Notes under the pieces: model-generated
Told to the model about the DNA's origin: nothing
Seen by the model: the letters and a program-made list of their open reading frames with translations, nothing else
Database searches by the model: none
Part shown: positions 62,821 to 64,000 of the stretch, in pieces
How positions within the stretch are numbered: the stretch's first letter is position 1
Layout of the letters: every line of letters starts with the position of its first letter
Program-made: the position numbers and the translations under genes
Origin: an uncultured Lachnospiraceae bacterium
GTDB lineage: Bacteria > Bacillota > Clostridia > Lachnospirales > Lachnospiraceae
Assembly: GCA_910579425.1 (NCBI GenBank)
Contig: CAJTVL010000010.1
Span: forward strand, 19,212 to 83,211
Direction of reading: 5' to 3'
Length of the DNA stretch: 64,000 nucleotides

Positions 62821-64000
62821 ATGTCGATAGATGCAAGATTGCAGACTTACGGAAAAGTATTTGAAAACTGGACCATCCGGGAGAAGATCGGGCAGGGTTC
62901 GGGAGGAAAAAGCGCTGTTTTTCTCCTGAAACGCAAAAACCTTACCTATGAAGAAACCTGTGTCATGAAGGTGGTCAATATCATAGAGCAGAGAGGCAGT
63001 TACAACGAGACGGCTTCCAGCCTGCGCAGGGACTATGGAGAAGTCAAAAGACAGCTCTGTAATGCGGCAGAGAATGAAGTCAGTTTGATGTATGAGCTGA
63101 GAGGATCGGGAAATATTGTGAACTATCTGGACTACCATTTTGAGGAGTGGGAGGACAGGATCAGCTTTGGCGTGGATCTGCTGATCCGCATGGATTATCT
63201 GAGCAGCCTGGGAAATCTGATTCGGACAAGGACGCTGAGTGAAAATGAAATCTTAAGGATCGGGCGGGACATCAGCAATGCGCTTATGAACTGCCATGCC
63301 CGAAATATCATACATAGGGATATTAAGCCGGACAATATTTTTTATAATCAGTACGGAGCGTATCTGCTGGGGGATTTTGGGATCTCCAGGATGCTTGAAA
63401 ATTCCAAAAGGGCGGAAACCCGGACGGGAACGGAGCCTTATGCCGCGCCGGAGCAGTTTGCGGGAGGGTATGATGAGCGGGTGGATATTTACAGTCTGGG
63501 ACTTACCCTCTATCAGCTTGCAAACGAAAACAGGCTGCCTTTTGCAGACAGCGAATTCGTAAAACCCGGGGATATTCAAAGGCGTCTTACGGGAGAGGAC
63601 CTTCCAAAGCCCCAAAAGGCCGGCGAAGCCTTATCCCGGATCATAAAAAAAGCATGCGCTTTTCGCAGGGAGGACAGATACCGGACGGCGGCGGAGCTTA
63701 AGGCGGCTCTTGAAGCCCTGGAAACCAGGGAAGAAGAAAGAGAAGAGAGGGCTGTCCAAAGAGGGTCTTATGATACGATCCCGGCGCTGCAAAGTGAGGG
63801 TTTTAAGAAAAATCCGGGGGCAGAGGTCAGGCCGGAGCCAAAAACCAGGGAGATGCCCGGTACGGAGCCGGAAGCGGACTGCGTAGCCCTTGCCAGGGAA
63901 TATCAGGAAAAGGGGGATTTTGAGAAGGCGGTGCTGTGGCTTAAAAAGGGGGTTGCCTTGGGAAACAGGGAGGCAATGTATGAACTTGCCCTGAGCTATA
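62821..64000 (+). CDS. Serine/threonine protein kinase with Sel1-type repeats (3' end outside window)
   Basis: At least 393 residues, open at the right edge. Hanks-type kinase: glycine loop IGQGSGGKSAVF, Lys in CVMKVV, catalytic HRDIKPDNIFYN, DFG in LGDFGISR, APE in YAAPEQF, then a linker rich in charged residues and the start of a Sel1/TPR repeat (LAREYQEKGDFEKAVLWLKKG). No transmembrane or PASTA region so far. Probably signals with the upstream zinc-ribbon membrane proteins (inference). Confidence 0.9.
   Translation, partial: MSIDARLQTYGKVFENWTIREKIGQGSGGKSAVFLLKRKNLTYEETCVMKVVNIIEQRGSYNETASSLRRDYGEVKRQLCNAAENEVSLMYELRGSGNIVNYLDYHFEEWEDRISFGVDLLIRMDYLSSLGNLIRTRTLSENEILRIGRDISNALMNCHARNIIHRDIKPDNIFYNQYGAYLLGDFGISRMLENSKRAETRTGTEPYAAPEQFAGGYDERVDIYSLGLTLYQLANENRLPFADSEFVKPGDIQRRLTGEDLPKPQKAGEALSRIIKKACAFRREDRYRTAAELKAALEALETREEEREERAVQRGSYDTIPALQSEGFKKNPGAEVRPEPKTREMPGTEPEADCVALAREYQEKGDFEKAVLWLKKGVALGNREAMYELALSY

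Overview
The window looks like chromosome from a gut-type Lachnospiraceae/Clostridia bacterium. It has moderate GC, AGGAGG-type ribosome binding sites and rho-independent terminators. Its families (DUF4364, DUF3810, DUF2974, YARHG and zinc-ribbon proteins, PadR/HAAS pair, AGCS symporter, MATE pumps, GH36/GH13/GH20/GH2/GH88 glycosidases) are familiar from that group. Species cannot be named from the sequence alone. No rRNA, tRNA or CRISPR array was seen. Family and DUF names come from recognition of the sequence, not from a search.

Layout. 1-6.0 kb: sbcD (cut by the left edge), sbcC and a GH20 hexosaminidase. 6.1-11.8 kb: LytTR response regulator, GHKL kinase and two ABC half-transporters, an agr-like signalling/export unit without a visible peptide gene. 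12-18 kb: D,D-carboxypeptidase, rarA, a membrane-anchored glycosidase-like protein and an N-terminally short AAA protein. 18-21.3 kb, minus strand: a RloA-like ATPase and a minimal Toprim protein run into a radical SAM gene, followed by DUF4364. 21.4-27.3 kb: PadR/HAAS pair with a consensus promoter and an operator-like palindrome, beta-carbonic anhydrase, GNAT, GH2-like enzyme. 27.4-30.7 kb: divergent chemotaxis receptor and a FliD-like protein with an internal duplication.

30.7-42.5 kb is the accessory core. Its left half (30.7-35.7 kb) is a graveyard of broken and chimeric reading frames (aldo/keto reductase scrap, HTH/effector-domain fusion, split AraC regulator, AAA/nuclease chimera) mixed with two GNATs and a RelE-type toxin-antitoxin pair. 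Its right half is an intact four-gene Wadjet system (jetABCD), genes overlapping end to start. A 16-bp perfect palindrome exactly fills the spacer of a candidate promoter before jetA.

42.5-64 kb: SEC-C protein, C_GCAxxG-type protein, birA, two MATE transporters flanking a GH36 alpha-galactosidase and a GH13 amylosucrase-like enzyme, a GH88 unsaturated glucuronyl hydrolase, a P-loop kinase-like protein and NUDIX; a second small decay zone (flavoprotein fragment, worn Rpn-type nuclease); then an AGCS symporter diverging from a block of DUF3810, DUF2974, two zinc-ribbon proteins and a Ser/Thr kinase cut by the right edge.

The best candidates for unfamiliar biology are the ATPase/mini-Toprim pair (19.6-21.3 kb), the palindrome-controlled Wadjet with its adjacent decay zone, the three 13-bp repeats at 34.14-34.22 kb, the tandem 11-bp repeats at 59.87 kb, and a recurring GTGCGCC-type palindrome placed just after gene ends and terminators.
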